From Sitta carolinensis (taxonomy: Eukaryota; Chordata; Aves; Passeriformes; Sittidae), in the NCBI GenBank assembly GCA_032173965.1, contig CM063284.1, positions 60,510,863 through 60,574,862 of the forward strand: a stretch of DNA of 64,000 nucleotides, given 5' to 3'. Shown piece by piece: positions 39,583 to 51,134 of the stretch. Every line of letters starts with the position of its first letter. Position 1 is the stretch's first letter. Below the pieces are notes generated by a model, which made no database searches, was not told the DNA's origin, and saw only the letters and a program-made list of their open reading frames with translations. The position numbers were made by a program, and so were the translations under genes.

Positions 39583-41793
39583 TTATGAGAAAAACTGTTG
39601 CTTTTCCAGCAGGAATTTTTGACAAAACAAAAATCTATGAAATTAAGTTTTAGAGTGTTTGTAGGATGATAGCTACAAGTAAAAACTGTTTAATGATGAA
39701 GGGGCAGTTACACAAATGACATGAGCAGTTCAAATCTTAGCAACAGTTTACAGGAAGAATGGTCCTGAATGACTTTTCATAATGAACAAATTGTTCCCAA
39801 ACAGACAGCAAATAAATTTGTGTAGAGAGCTAACCGCATCATGGTTGCATTGATTTTTTTCTCCTTTATTTTAAGAGGTTGATTTTCTACCCTGTATTTT
39901 GTTTGCCATTCTATAATTATGCCTCCTACACCTACAGACTATCAATAAATTGTGACAGAGATCTTCAGTAATTTTAGTAGAAAACTTTAAAACAGAGAAA
40001 TGTAATAAAGGAGTGGCGAAATAACCTGATTTACTGGTAATATATAATAAGATTTTAAAATAAAAGTATACAGGGTAAAGTAAAAAAGTCGAGTAGCTTG
40101 CCTTGTCTGTTCATTGCACTTAAACCTTCTGTTGCAGTTGGAAGTGAAGTGCACATTACTAGAAAACCAGTTGTACTAAGCAGGGAAACCCAGCTAGCTA
40201 CAGAGAAGGAAGATTTCCTATCTCCCTGGGATTTTTGATGTGACAAACTAGCTTGACTGCATCAATGGACTGACTCATTAAGGAAATGTCTTTTGTGTTC
40301 CTCACATAAAGACTTTCTCTCTAGTAAAACTATTTTTTCTTCTTACAGAGTACTGTGAATAGTTATCTGAAGAGAATTAATGAAAAACTCAAGCCTCAAC
40401 TATCGTGTACTTCTTAGCTGATGTCCATCTAAGATTCTCATTTATTGCTGCCAGGAGGAGGTTCAGGGAGCCAATGCATCTCTCTCAAAGCGAGATCAAC
40501 TTTGTACTCTTTGTAAATGAGGTGCACTTGCCTAACCACAATGTTACATGAGTGGTGGTTGGAGTTCTCACTGGCTAAAGAGTAGTTTGATGATTCTACA
40601 TCACATGGGTTTGGTTGCCTTTATCAGACAAAAAAGCCATGAGAAATCCCAGTGGATACCTACATTATCTCACTAGGTGTTACATAAAAAGGATAACTTT
40701 CAGGCTAAATAACTAAAAAATAATATCTGCGAGGAAAAACAGCAACAAACTTGAATGTAATGAAATAAAAAATTAGTTACTTTTTAAACTTTTCATATCA
40801 GAACTCGATGTCATTACATGTCCAAGATTTTCTAGCCTGTTGAGACATGATACTTCGTCTTAAACCTCTTAATTTTAATCTCAGCACTGTTCACCTGCTA
40901 ACTACTAAATAGAGACTGGTTTTTGAATTTATGTCTTATTGGAGAAAGAGGAGACATAATTTAGAGATGTTTGGGTGAAGTGGGCTAGTATGGCAAAAGG
41001 GAGGCAGTCACAAAATATATGTTTTGTCATAAAAGAGAAATAGCTGAGCTTTGGAGAGCAGTTCTTGACACCCATCCCCACACTCACATTTGTATTGCCA
41101 AATTAAATACTTGGGTATATTATGCTTTCTAAAACAAAAGAAGCAAGAGAGATAACAGTAAAAAAAGTAAAACTTCAGCAAAACAATAAAAAGAATGGAT
41201 GATTTTTTTCCAGTGTAGGAGCACAATGCAGAGATTGCTGTTCCTCTGCAATGTCTTGAAAATAATTAGCAGATACTTTTCCCTTTTTTAATGAAAAAGA
41301 AGTATTGTGAACTACTATATCAAGCACCCAACTTCTAGTCAAGTCTAAGCGTGTTCTGAGTGTAGCATCTGGGTTCATGGATATGTATCAGCAGGTACAA
41401 AACAAGAGACTTTTTTACACAAACGGCAGATAACCAACTTTATTGAAAGACTAATAAGTGTATCTTTGTCTTTAACTATTTGCTTAATTCCACTGATATG
41501 GTTAAATATAAAGGGATGACTGGGCTAGGTGAGGTTGATGCAATTCAGCTATGCTTCGGTGAGCAAGGTCAGGTTTTCAGATGTGAGATTACCATTGATT
41601 TTCTTCTAAGTTGTCTATGCTCAAACACTGAGTTATTGAAGTAGTTCTGGTTGACTGGTTTTATAAGGAACCTTACTGTGCAGAAGTCCATGAGAACTGA
41701 CAAAACAAATCCAAAGGTCTTGAGGGAAGTGGCAGATGAAGTCACTAAGCCATTCTATCATATTTGAAAAGTTGTTGCAGACTAGTGAAGTCC

Positions 41794-42382
41794 TGTCATG
41801 GTTTACCCATGGCTGGCAACTGAGCAGCATGAAGCCAATTGCTTACTTTCCCTTGGTATGGTGGGGGAGAAGACTGGAAGGATAAGGGTGAGAAAACTCG
41901 TGGATTTGGATAAAGGCAGTTAAATCAGGAAAGTGAAAGCCACACACACAAGCAGAGCAAAACAAGGAATTGATTCACCACTTCCCATGGGCAAATGTTC
42001 AGCCATCTTCGAGAAAGCAGGATTACATTATGACTAATGGTTACTAGTGAAGTCAGAATGCCATCACTCCAACTGTCCTCCCCTTCTTTCTTTTTCACCT
42101 TGTTTTTTATTTCTGAGCATGATGCCACAGGAAATATCCCATTGGTCAGTTGGTATCATCTGTCCTGGTTATGTTATCTCCCCACTTCTTATGCAACACA
42201 GCCTTGAAGCTGGTAAGGTGGTGTGAGGGGCAGAAAAAGCATTGGCTTTGTGTAAGCACTGCTTAATAATAACAAAAAACATCTCTATATTATCAACAAA
42301 GATTTAAGCCCAAATCCAAAACACAGCCTCATACAAGCTACTATGAAGAAAATTAACTCTATGCAAGCCAAAAGCAAGGACA
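41794..42382 (+). mobile_element. Near-complete solo LTR of an avian ERVL-type retrovirus
   Basis: The element opens TGTCATGGTTTACCCATGGC and closes GCCAAAAGCAAGGACA, i.e. TG...CA, 589 bases. Diagnostic parts in order are GGCAACTGAGCAGCATG, a CTCGTGGATTTGGATAA block, TTCTGAGCATGATGCCACAGG, CATTGGTCAGTTGG, GTGTAAGCACTGCTTAATAA, and TACTATGAAGAAAATTAACT near the 3' end. I recognise this order from an abundant avian LTR usually assigned to ERVL-like elements. No primer-binding site or gag/pol sequence follows, so it is a solo LTR. Flanking 5-bp sequences (AGTCC and GAGGT) do not match, which fits age or flanking rearrangement. The fragment at 10820-11050 is the same family. Confidence 0.85.
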
Positions 42383-42474
42383 GAGGTTTCCCAGGAGAGG
42401 CAAAAAGGGGACACATAACCCCCAGATTTAAAAGGGAAAAAGATTTGTGACAAGCAGAGCAAGGGAGATGACTC

Positions 42475-42945
42475 TCCCCTCCACTTCACTCTTGTGAGAC
42501 CATACCTGGAGGAGGTCTACAAAGATGACCAGGGAAATGGAGCACCTCCTCTATGAGGACAGGCTAAGAAAGTTGGGATTGTTCAGCCTGGAGACGAGAA
42601 GGTCCCAGGGACACCTCACAGCACTTCCAGACCTGAGGTGAGTCAACAAGACAACTGAAGAGGGATTGTTTACAAGGACATGTAGTGATAGGACAAGGAG
42701 TAATGGTTTTAAAGTGAAAGAGGGTAGATTTATATTAGGGTTTAGGAAAAAATTCTTTACTGCAAGGATGGTGAGGTGCTGAAACATGCTTCCCAAAAAA
42801 ATTGTGGATGTCCCATCCCTGGAAGTATTCAAGGCCAGGTTGGATGGCCTTTGAAACAACCTGGTTTAGTGGGAAGTGCCCATGGTGGGGACTGTTAGAA
42901 CTAGGTCTTTAAGATCTCTTCCAATCCAAACCATTCTTCAATTCA
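42475..42945 (+). mobile_element. CR1 LINE 3' end (5'-truncated, + orientation)
   Basis: Characteristic CR1 tail landmarks occur in order: CTCTATGAGGACAGGCTAAG, TTGTTCAGCCTGGAGA, GTGATAGGACAAGGAGTAAT, TTTATATTAGGGTTTAGG, TTCTTTACTGCAAGGATGG, TCCCATCCCTGGAAGTATTC, AAGGCCAGGTTGGATGGCC and TCTCTTCCAATCCAAACC. Several internal deletions and many substitutions mark it as old. No reverse-transcriptase ORF remains. The usual 8-bp terminal repeats are reduced to ATTCTTCAATTCAT. It starts only about 90 bases after the LTR, in the same orientation. Confidence 0.9.
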
Positions 42946-43159
42946 TCTCAATAATGGAATTATGGCTGGAATATGATGTTTAATAAAATTGGTTTTTTTG
43001 TCTTTAAAGGCAAGAACTGAGAATTTGAAATTACCTAGCCTTAAGTCAGTGGACTTTCAGAAACTACCGAGGGACATAATTTGCTACATCATCAGTTTCT
43101 AAGCAATTTTGTCACATTGCAATCCCTCCTTAAATTTGCAGCTTAAATGGAAAAACTAA

Positions 43160-43410
43160 GCTGAACAATGTACAAGCTGTAATTTTATCTTCCTGACTAA
43201 AGCAGCTGGAAGAGGATACTTCAATTTTTAAAGCTCATATGGATTTATAAAGGCAACAATGGAAGTATCATTGGCTGCTGTCAGTTCTGACAGCTGTCAA
43301 AATTTATTTAGCAGCAGCTTTACACAAATTGTATTTGCACCCAAAATGAAGCATTTTCTCACTTTCAGTGGTTTCACAGAAATAATAATTAAACTTTTTA
43401 AATAATGTTA
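43160..43410. promoter_or_regulatory. Candidate conserved regulatory element with TGIF/MEIS palindrome
   Basis: The stretch carries the exact 12-bp palindrome TGACAGCTGTCA (43288-43299), the dimeric TGIF/MEIS-type site, which also contains an E-box CAGCTG. Nearby are ATCATTGG, TTTATTTAGCAGCAGC, ATTGTATTTGCACCC and AATAATAATTAAAC. The unusual lack of low complexity over about 250 bases resembles vertebrate conserved non-coding elements. No alignment was available, so conservation is a guess. Confidence 0.22.
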
Positions 43411-43866
43411 TTTCTATTCACGTAAATTTTATGTGCATTTTATATGTATGTATTTAAACTGAATATTGTAAGTAAGAGCTACTATCCCTCCCAAAATCTC
43501 AAGCCAATTAGGGAGCATGAGAAAGGTTCAGGAAGGATGTGATTTTTAACAGTTTCTGTGTAAGTACAGCTGCAGCTGAAAGTGGCACTGGTGTGCTGCC
43601 CCTTGGACATGCACTGTTCCTTTGTGCTGCTTCAAGTGGGCAGATGTGTTTGTACCTGTTGGCTGTTTATCTTTGTCCTCATTCTGGACAAGTCTTGGAG
43701 TTTTAGAGTTTCTGTGAAGAAGCTTCTTTTCTGTGGAGTAGCTTTTACACTCCAGACTTGACAAGATGTTACATTAGGTTACAGCAAAGATGAGGTTTGA
43801 ATGAAAAGATGGAACCAATTATTCCCAAACGTTTATACTGGCTTGCTGAATTTTCATCACATTCTG

Positions 43867-43924
43867 AAACAAACAAACAAACAAACAAAACAAAAAAACA
43901 ACAACAACAAAAAAAAACCAAACC
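43867..43924. repeat. (AAAC)n/(AAC)n microsatellite and A/C tract
   Basis: About five AAAC units, then AAC units, then AAAAAAAAACC blocks. No G residues on this strand. Confidence 0.92.
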
Positions 43925-45609
43925 AAAACAATCAAAGTACAGCCTATAGGAACAGATACAAGCATAATGAGGATAACCTAATGAAACCAGCACCAATAGT
44001 GACAGGGCAAACATCTTCCATGGTGCTCAGGACCCAGCCCCAAGGCTGGCTGCAATAAAGCTGTCGCTGTGAGACATCCCACCATTCACAGGTGGACACA
44101 ATCCTAGGGAATTACTCAAATGTTGGACCAAACTACTGTGTTTCTAAAACATGGCTCAAGGTGCACAACTGAGACCAGAGTTATCTATTATCATCTCCTA
44201 AGGTCATTCTTTTGGGACATGGTCAAAGCTGAGTAGCTTTGTTTTAAGGAATTTGACAGATTGTGTGCTGATGCATTCATGTCTGGTTATACACCCTAGT
44301 CCTCTCAATCAACATCACATTCCCCATGGGAGTCTTGGTCTTTGGCCACTTTACATGGTAAATAGGGACCTGGCTTTGCCCTCTGCACTTCTCTGCTGGA
44401 AATGTTTAAGCTTTCTTAGAGTGGGGTGAGGTAGACAAAACTTATCAAGGTGGAAGATCACAGATTTTCTTCTAGACTGGTTCATCTGTGCACTTCATTC
44501 CACTTTACAGCACTGTAAGGAAAGACAAAATGTAATTAGAATAATAATAAGTGCAAATTTGGGAAGTTTGGTGCCCTGGTTTCAAAATGTCTACTGTCAT
44601 TTCTTTGAAATACAGTAATCCTGATAGTGGTCACAGATTTCTTTCTGTCCTTTGTAGAGGCCTCAGTCCTTTACAAAGGCCGAAATAACATCAGTGATTG
44701 GAAAAGGTTGTAGTCTAGACTCCTTTCTTTCTTGAAAAGCAGCTCCAATTTCAAGCCACTCTCAAGGTACTGTCAAGCTAGCACACAACAGCTGAGAAAA
44801 GTCTGAGTAATTGGATCCCAAACACAAATACAGAATAGTGTTTTTCTTCATGGTTACACAATTACTTTGACATTTTCTCTTAAGTTAAGTTAGATAAAAG
44901 TTTATATTTCAGCTATTAAAGCAAAAACATAAAAAACAATCCAAACTAAACTGTTAGGTTTAGATTGAAATTCAAAACTGCAGCTCTGCCATCACTTTAG
45001 TAAAAACTCCTCGGAGGCTTTGGTGCCTGAGTCAAACAGAAAGTTGACAGGGGCAAGAGCTGCCATGTCTGCAAACATACTACAGACACAGGTAGAGAAC
45101 AGAGGAGAAACCTCTTGTACACCACCCTTGTAGAAAGCACTACCAGCAATGCGTGCTCCGGTTTCAAGAAAATTAGGAGATTCATCCTGGACAAGTAGAT
45201 CAGCAAGATGCCTTCCTGTGGTGGTAGGACCAGGATGCCCTGATTGCTCAGGTTATAAGCAGGGGATGTTTAGGTAAGCAAAGAAGTTATTTCTGCCTTC
45301 TTGGGTGAGGAAATTGAGGTGAGCATAAGGGAACACTCTGTTCTTTAAATAAAACTTCTAAGACTTTTGAGCTTTTTGTCTTTTAAAAGGAAGAGAAGCC
45401 CCAGACCAGATAACATCACATGGAAAATTTTATTCCACCTGGGGGAGGTTTTATAATATTTGTTAGTTGCCAGGTAACAGGATTTTATAACAGGAGATGC
45501 TGCCCATTTATGATTGGAGAACCCAGCTTTTTGTGTAGTGATGAATTGGTGCCTACTCTAAGATGACCTAATTCCAACTGCAGTATGAAGAATTTTTTCC
45601 TTTTCTGCT

Positions 45610-45684
45610 ATTTTTTTTTTTTTTTATATTTATTTCAGTTGGTTGGTTGATTGGTTGGTGGTTTTGATTGGGGTTTTTTTGTTG
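45610..45684. repeat. T/G-rich low-complexity tract
   Basis: A T run of 15, then TTGGTTGGTTGATTGGTTGG and GGGGTTTTTTTG. This is the T/G-strand form of the A/C tracts. Confidence 0.85.
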
Positions 45685-46719
45685 CCAAAGAATTTCAGTT
45701 CATTCCTCCTCCAGCTCCCATTCCAGAAGAACTGCTTGCACCAGTTGTTCTTAAAGAGTAGCCTTAGGGCAACACACAGCTGGCAAAGGATAGGTGGACA
45801 GTACTAGGAATAGTAAGGTTCTTTTATGAAAACCTACTCAGACTATTACAGTGAAAAGACAAGAATTTTCTTTTTCACCAGAATACCTCAGAGTGCTTTC
45901 TCTGCACACATCTATTTACATGCTGTTTCCCAGTGGCCTGGAACTGTTTTACCTAGACCAAATCAGGGTGATGATTGTAGGTGGCCCTGCTGGCCTATGA
46001 AAAGAGAAGAAGGTTAAGAGAAGATGGGATCAACAAGTCTTTGGTGAAGGGGGCAGTTATGTGTGGAAGCATGGGATCTCACAGAGTTTTTAGGCTTCTC
46101 TGAAAGAAAAGAAAATGTTAATTACAGTAAAATGTCAGCAGTTTGAAGGAAAAGTGCTGGATTTCCTAGGAAGTAGACTTCTACAATTTCTCACCCCTAA
46201 AATAGGATGTTGGGGAGATAAAATATTTATTTATTTTAATTTTGAAGCATTGCAAAAATATCAAGTAAGGTATGCACATTTTCAGGATTTTTCTCATTTG
46301 TTGCTTTTGTGTGTGTGTTTTATTTGTTTACAAGTAGAAACTGTGCATATGAGGAAAATCTATTTCAATCTATGTAGAAAACAGACTTTTGTGAGTAGTT
46401 ATTCTAGTTATTAGAGATTTTATAAACTAATGCTTCTTGTTTGTTGGTTTATTAAAGCTGGATTTTTTTGTGTGTACGACAAATACAGTTGTAAGGCAGA
46501 GAAATAAAATGTGATTATCAGGAAGGAAACAAACATAATTATGGAAAGCAATGTTAAAATCCTAGAAGGAATTATTCTGATTTACTTTTTTTGTTCATAA
46601 TTCTAAAAAGGCTCTCTCCTCTTTCCCCCCACCCTAATTGTGACCTGAAGCCTGAACTATTCAAATAATGACCCAAACACACACACAAAAAAAGAGTCAG
46701 TATTGATACCATGTCACGT

Positions 46720-47115
46720 CTGGCAAAAGCCAAAATTAAAGCAAGTCATTTACCCCGTGGTGGCATGAGGATATCAGGTTTAGATAGATTTAATTTATCA
46801 ATAGGGTCAGGCTGCACTGAATATAAAATCAAATTACACAGAAGCAGATGCTGAAGTCTAGGAGGAGAAGGTGTAGATTGATTGGAGAAAGGCAGCCCAT
46901 CAAAGGGGCCTTTGTCCAGGGTTGACTTGGTGAAACAGCTGACAAGTGGCCATCAGATCCTGCAGCCAGGCAGCTGCATGATGGGAGTTTGACAGCTGAC
47001 TTCATTAGGGCCCTTAGGACACGTGTGGGGATGAATTTGTCCTTTAATTGAGCTGGGCCAAGAAATAGCACCGAGAGGGTAAACAGCAATGAAAAGGGCT
47101 GAAATGAACCCAAGG
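46720..47115. promoter_or_regulatory. Candidate developmental enhancer (HMG-box and TGIF/MEIS motifs)
   Basis: CAAAGG-GG-CCTTTG (46901-46914) places two HMG-box (TCF/LEF or SOX) sites head to head. The left one extends to CATCAAAGG (46898-46906), an optimal TCF/LEF form. TTTGACAGCTGAC (46988-47000) and ACAGCTGACA (around 46935) are TGIF/MEIS plus E-box type sites. ATTAGATAG-like, TTTAATTGAGC and AATTTATCAAT homeodomain or CDX-like sites surround them. No low complexity, and GC content is above the neighbours. Motifs are seen; enhancer activity is inferred. Confidence 0.28.
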
Positions 47116-48463
47116 GCTAGATTGGTAAATTTAAAGCTCTTGTGATATTTGACATGTATATTCTGTTTTTATGTATGATATTTGTGTATTTATCACCAGT
47201 CTTAAAAGCCTTCAAAAATCAAAATATATATGCAGCATAGAAGTCATCAAGAAAATTTCTGCATGGGTGTGGTGGAGGGTGAAAATGTTGCATCGATCTG
47301 GTATCCCCAGAGGCAATGACTCTATATGAATAGACTTCCACCGCCCGCCATTCTGGGAATAAATCTTGCCTTTCTGTTTGCATTAATACCGTCATTTCCT
47401 GCTTACTTAACAGATAACGAGGTCCATAAAGCCCATTCTGCAACTTGTGTGCAGTTTTTTTGTTTACACCTCAGTGGTGTTTTCTCTGATACAGCATTTC
47501 AGGAACCATTGTAAAAATCTAGACTGAATCAAAATGTTAATACAAACTCTGCATTAGTCTGCCTTGCCTGGCCTTTTGTCTCACCTTGCCAAGAGTCTGG
47601 GTTGATTTTTAAACATGAAGTGGAGGTGATGAAGGCTCTGTAGGGGGTGGAGGGAGAAAGTCCTTCAGTTCATCCTCAGGCAAAATGTTGACAGAAGGCA
47701 GGGCTGCCATGGAAGGAGACAGCAGTTTGGTTGTAATATAGACTGCACTTTTTAAGGACCCCTATCAAAATAGCCTTATGCAATGCTCAAGCTAATTAAT
47801 ATACAAAAAGGACTGTGGTGCAAAGCTGTAACTGGTAATCTGAGTCCTCTAGCATCAATGACACTCAGATATGTCTATCAAGAGGAGAATAGACTCCTTT
47901 ATGTTCTCTCACAGCATAAATATGTGATCAAAGAAATAACATGCACTAGAGCTGCCCTTAAGCAATGACCCTAACCTTATGCCTCTCTTCCCATCGCCAG
48001 TATCCCCAAAGCATTCAACAGATGTCAGATACAGTTAAAGTGGAACATATCCATGCATCTAATTTGGAGGCAGAGTAATTGCTAGCAAAATTTGCCAAAT
48101 TCTAATGTGCTTGTTCAAAAGCTACCTCAATTTACACACCTCTGAGCAAGAGTTTGATGAATTATTAGTATTGAGTGATAATCAATAAAATATGATCGGT
48201 AAGACATCAGTGATCAAATTAGCTACTAAGACGTGTAAAAGCTCATCTCACCCAAAATGTGGGAGCTAACTCAGCCCAGGAAATCTGTTTATTTTGTGTG
48301 CATACAACTGTTAATTTGGTTGCCACCCTATAACTTGCTGTTGTTCATGCAGTGTATGGTAACAGCAAAATGTTCCAAAATCTGCCATAAAATGAGGCAT
48401 AGTTGGAAAGTACATATCTGCTTTGCATAGCATACTTACAGTGTGTAACACAAACAGTGCAAA

Positions 48464-48665
48464 GCAAAACAAAATACCACAAGAAAAAGGGAAAATAAAC
48501 CAACACCACCACAAAAAAAGCCCAAAACCCCAAACCTAATCACAAAAAAAAACCCCAAAAAAACCAAACTAAAAAATCCCCTGAACGAACAAAAAATCCA
48601 AACAACAAAACAAAGCCCAAACAAAACAAAACCCAACCAACTTATCAAAAAACACACTCAAACAC
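48464..48665. repeat. 200-bp strand-asymmetric A/C-rich tract
   Basis: Nearly all A and C on + with very few G or T, built from irregular blocks such as AAACCCCAAAAAAACC and AACAAAACAAAGCCC. There is no fixed period, unlike a microsatellite. It is responsible for the Phe/Gly/Val-rich minus-strand frame at 48436-48657. Confidence 0.9.
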
Positions 48666-50959
48666 CAAGATCAATTTATGTATTAATGCATTTGAGATTG
48701 CTCTAGTGACTTCATGGAGCTTTCTGTCTTCCAGTCAGGCAGTTTGTTTCTGCTGCTAAAGACAAGTAAACAAGTTCTCAGTTTTATTAAGTTTCTGGTA
48801 TGCTCCAGTAATCTTTTCTGTGAGGCTGGACAGGGCTGCCATTCAAAGGAATGGACCCCCCTGAATTAGACAAGGAGATGCTTTTTCTCCCTTAAGACAC
48901 AAAAAGATATTTAGGCAACCAGTGTCCATGGAAACTCTGCAGGAGCTGGAGACAACTCCAGAAATTCTCTCTTTGTTTTATAATCTGCCCAGAAAGAGAA
49001 TGGGGCAGGGAGAATGAGACAGGGAGAAGGTCATGACTTTCTGCTCATAGAGCTTGTTTTACTTATCATAGTGGGGTGGAGGTCTCAATACTCAGAGGTT
49101 TAAGAGCCCATTTGTCAGAGAAAGCAGATATGACCCTATACTTCTTTTCTAGTGTCACTTTCAGCTTATGCTACAAGAACAGGCACTGAAAAATCTCCTC
49201 CATGCTGAAACCTGTTGTTATCCAGAGAGTTCTCCCTGGCACGCTGGCCATGTATTCAACAAATTAATGACTAACTCTTAGCCAGAGACCTAGAGTAACC
49301 TCCAAAAACTGTGGGCCAGGAAATTTTGTTCCAGTTCTGATCTCTGTGATGATTAAGTAAGGTTCCCTCCATGAGACTCTTCAGGTCCAAACTTTTATAT
49401 AAATTGTTTTGTGATCTGGTTAGGCCTGGTGCCAGCCACACTTCCCCATGTGAAGCATGTTTACAGCTGGAGTAGGACCTGGAGAAGGGAAGGAGGGTGA
49501 ATTCCCTAAAATCTGGTTTGATGCCTGGAAAATAGGCATATTACATATAAAGAAAATTACATTCAGTTAGATTGCTCCAAAGTGCTTTACTTTCTTATCC
49601 CCTTATCTAGAGAAACACTGAGTCAGGATACAAAAACATCTGAGAAAGATTTGGGGAATATGCACTCTCTTTGTCTTCTTAGAACAGGAAGCCGTGCCCC
49701 ATTTATAAAAGACTCAAGGATAAAACTGAAAGGCAAATCCAGAGGACAGATAAAACTGACAAATCTTTAATATGCCAAGGGCTTTTTGAACACAGGCTAG
49801 CATTTCTCTTTAACATACACATCAGCATTTCTTTAATCTATGCCATGAGGGGATTTCAACCAGCAAGCACAGTTGGGACTTGCAGAGTTGATATCTGCTG
49901 AAGTCCCTGTGACTGGCCCTATGCAGTCCCTCTTTTTGAGGGGTTCTGTCCCTTATCCTGCTGGTGTAATTGGAGCATCACAGACTGGAATGGCCTCATG
50001 CATGGCTGCCCTCTCCTTGCAGGGAAATTGCTGCTGTAGATTGCATATTAGTGACTTGGATATAGTAAATGTGGTCTTTGAGAAGTGACTATAATCTCTT
50101 TCTGTTGCTTTCCCAGAAATGGGTAAATCTGCTGTGAGCTCTGTCTAATGGATTATTGTAACAATGGAATAATTGCTAATGTTTAATTTTTCATCTAATT
50201 TTTTGTCCTGCTCCATGCTGTCTTTTCATGTCTTTTCCTTCTGTGTCTCATGCACTTTTTCTATTATTTGCAATATTTCTGCTTTGAATTGCTACACTTT
50301 TATACATGACAGCCAGAAGCAAGGAGTTATAGAACAGCTTTATAAAGAAGAGCAGGCTTATTTTGTTTAATATTTTCCCTCCTGGCAAATAAATATGAAT
50401 GCTGCCATGAAGTAGTGAGTTTCAGTCTGAGCTTCTCCTCATATTAACTATGTGTATTTTGTTGTGGTTCAACACAGGCTCCATCTGAGCTGAAAGCACA
50501 TTCAGGCCTGTCAGCTGCTGTAAGAGGTAGAAAATTTATTCTTGCCTTAATGGGTCTCCTCAATAATTACTTTAAACACTCTTATTTCTTTTTGTTTTGT
50601 AGTATTTTGTAGGTTTCTTAATGAGAGCTGTACATTTTTGTGTACAAGCAAATTACTGAGTTTGATACCAAAACTTTTAGAAAGTAACAAGATACACTTT
50701 TTTAAAAGCTTATATTTAGCTAACCTGCGCCTGGATCTGTTGCAAGTGGTGAGACATCAGGTGCATTGATTAATAAAGTCACTGACAAAAACTGATATAA
50801 TAAATATTTGCTCAGTATTGTCTGATTCAGCAATTCTTTGTAATGGCACAGAGCAAGTCAATATTTCCCAAGTAACAGCATTACTATACAACAGATTCAT
50901 GGCATACAGACACTCAGAAAACTCACAGCAAAATCAATTGCTGTGTTGTATTTTGTCAG

Positions 50960-51134
50960 AGTGAATGAACCAAAACCTGTGGAAAGAAAATTAAGGGAGA
51001 TAAACCAGGATAAACTGTGGATCTCCTGGGCTGGGTTTGACCTGCAATGCCAAGATGCAGGTTATCTTCCATTTAAACAGTGCAAAACCTCTGAGCCTGC
51101 TCTCCCTTGTGCTGGTACTGACAACAATGATCAG
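50960..51134 (+). other. Exon-like open block bounded by splice signals
   Basis: A 175-base block preceded by TGTGTTGTATTTTGTCAG (acceptor-like) and followed by CAG/GTAAGT, a perfect 9-base donor match. From 50961 one frame is open for 58 codons, starting VNEPKPVERKLREINQDK and ending CAGTDNNDQ. The other two frames meet stops almost at once. The peptide is polar with four Cys and matches no family I know. It could be a genuine exon of an unrecognised gene, an lncRNA exon, or chance; a single exon-like block with no recognisable partner favours caution. Confidence 0.2.

Larger units (their letters stand above)
37005..41793. other. Unique non-coding DNA with homopolymers
   Basis: Strongly AT-rich. 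It contains a 23-base poly(A) at 39071-39093 and a C-run plus T-run tract at 39499-39582. No genes or interspersed repeats recognised. Confidence 0.55.

Noticed and set aside
42383..42474. ERV primer-binding site and internal region after the LTR
   Set aside because: Sequence after the LTR shows no tRNA-primer match, gag or pol, and CR1 begins about 90 bases later.
42636..42646. Donor-like GAG/GTGAGTC
   Set aside because: Inside the CR1 tail; similar strings are common in CR1 copies.
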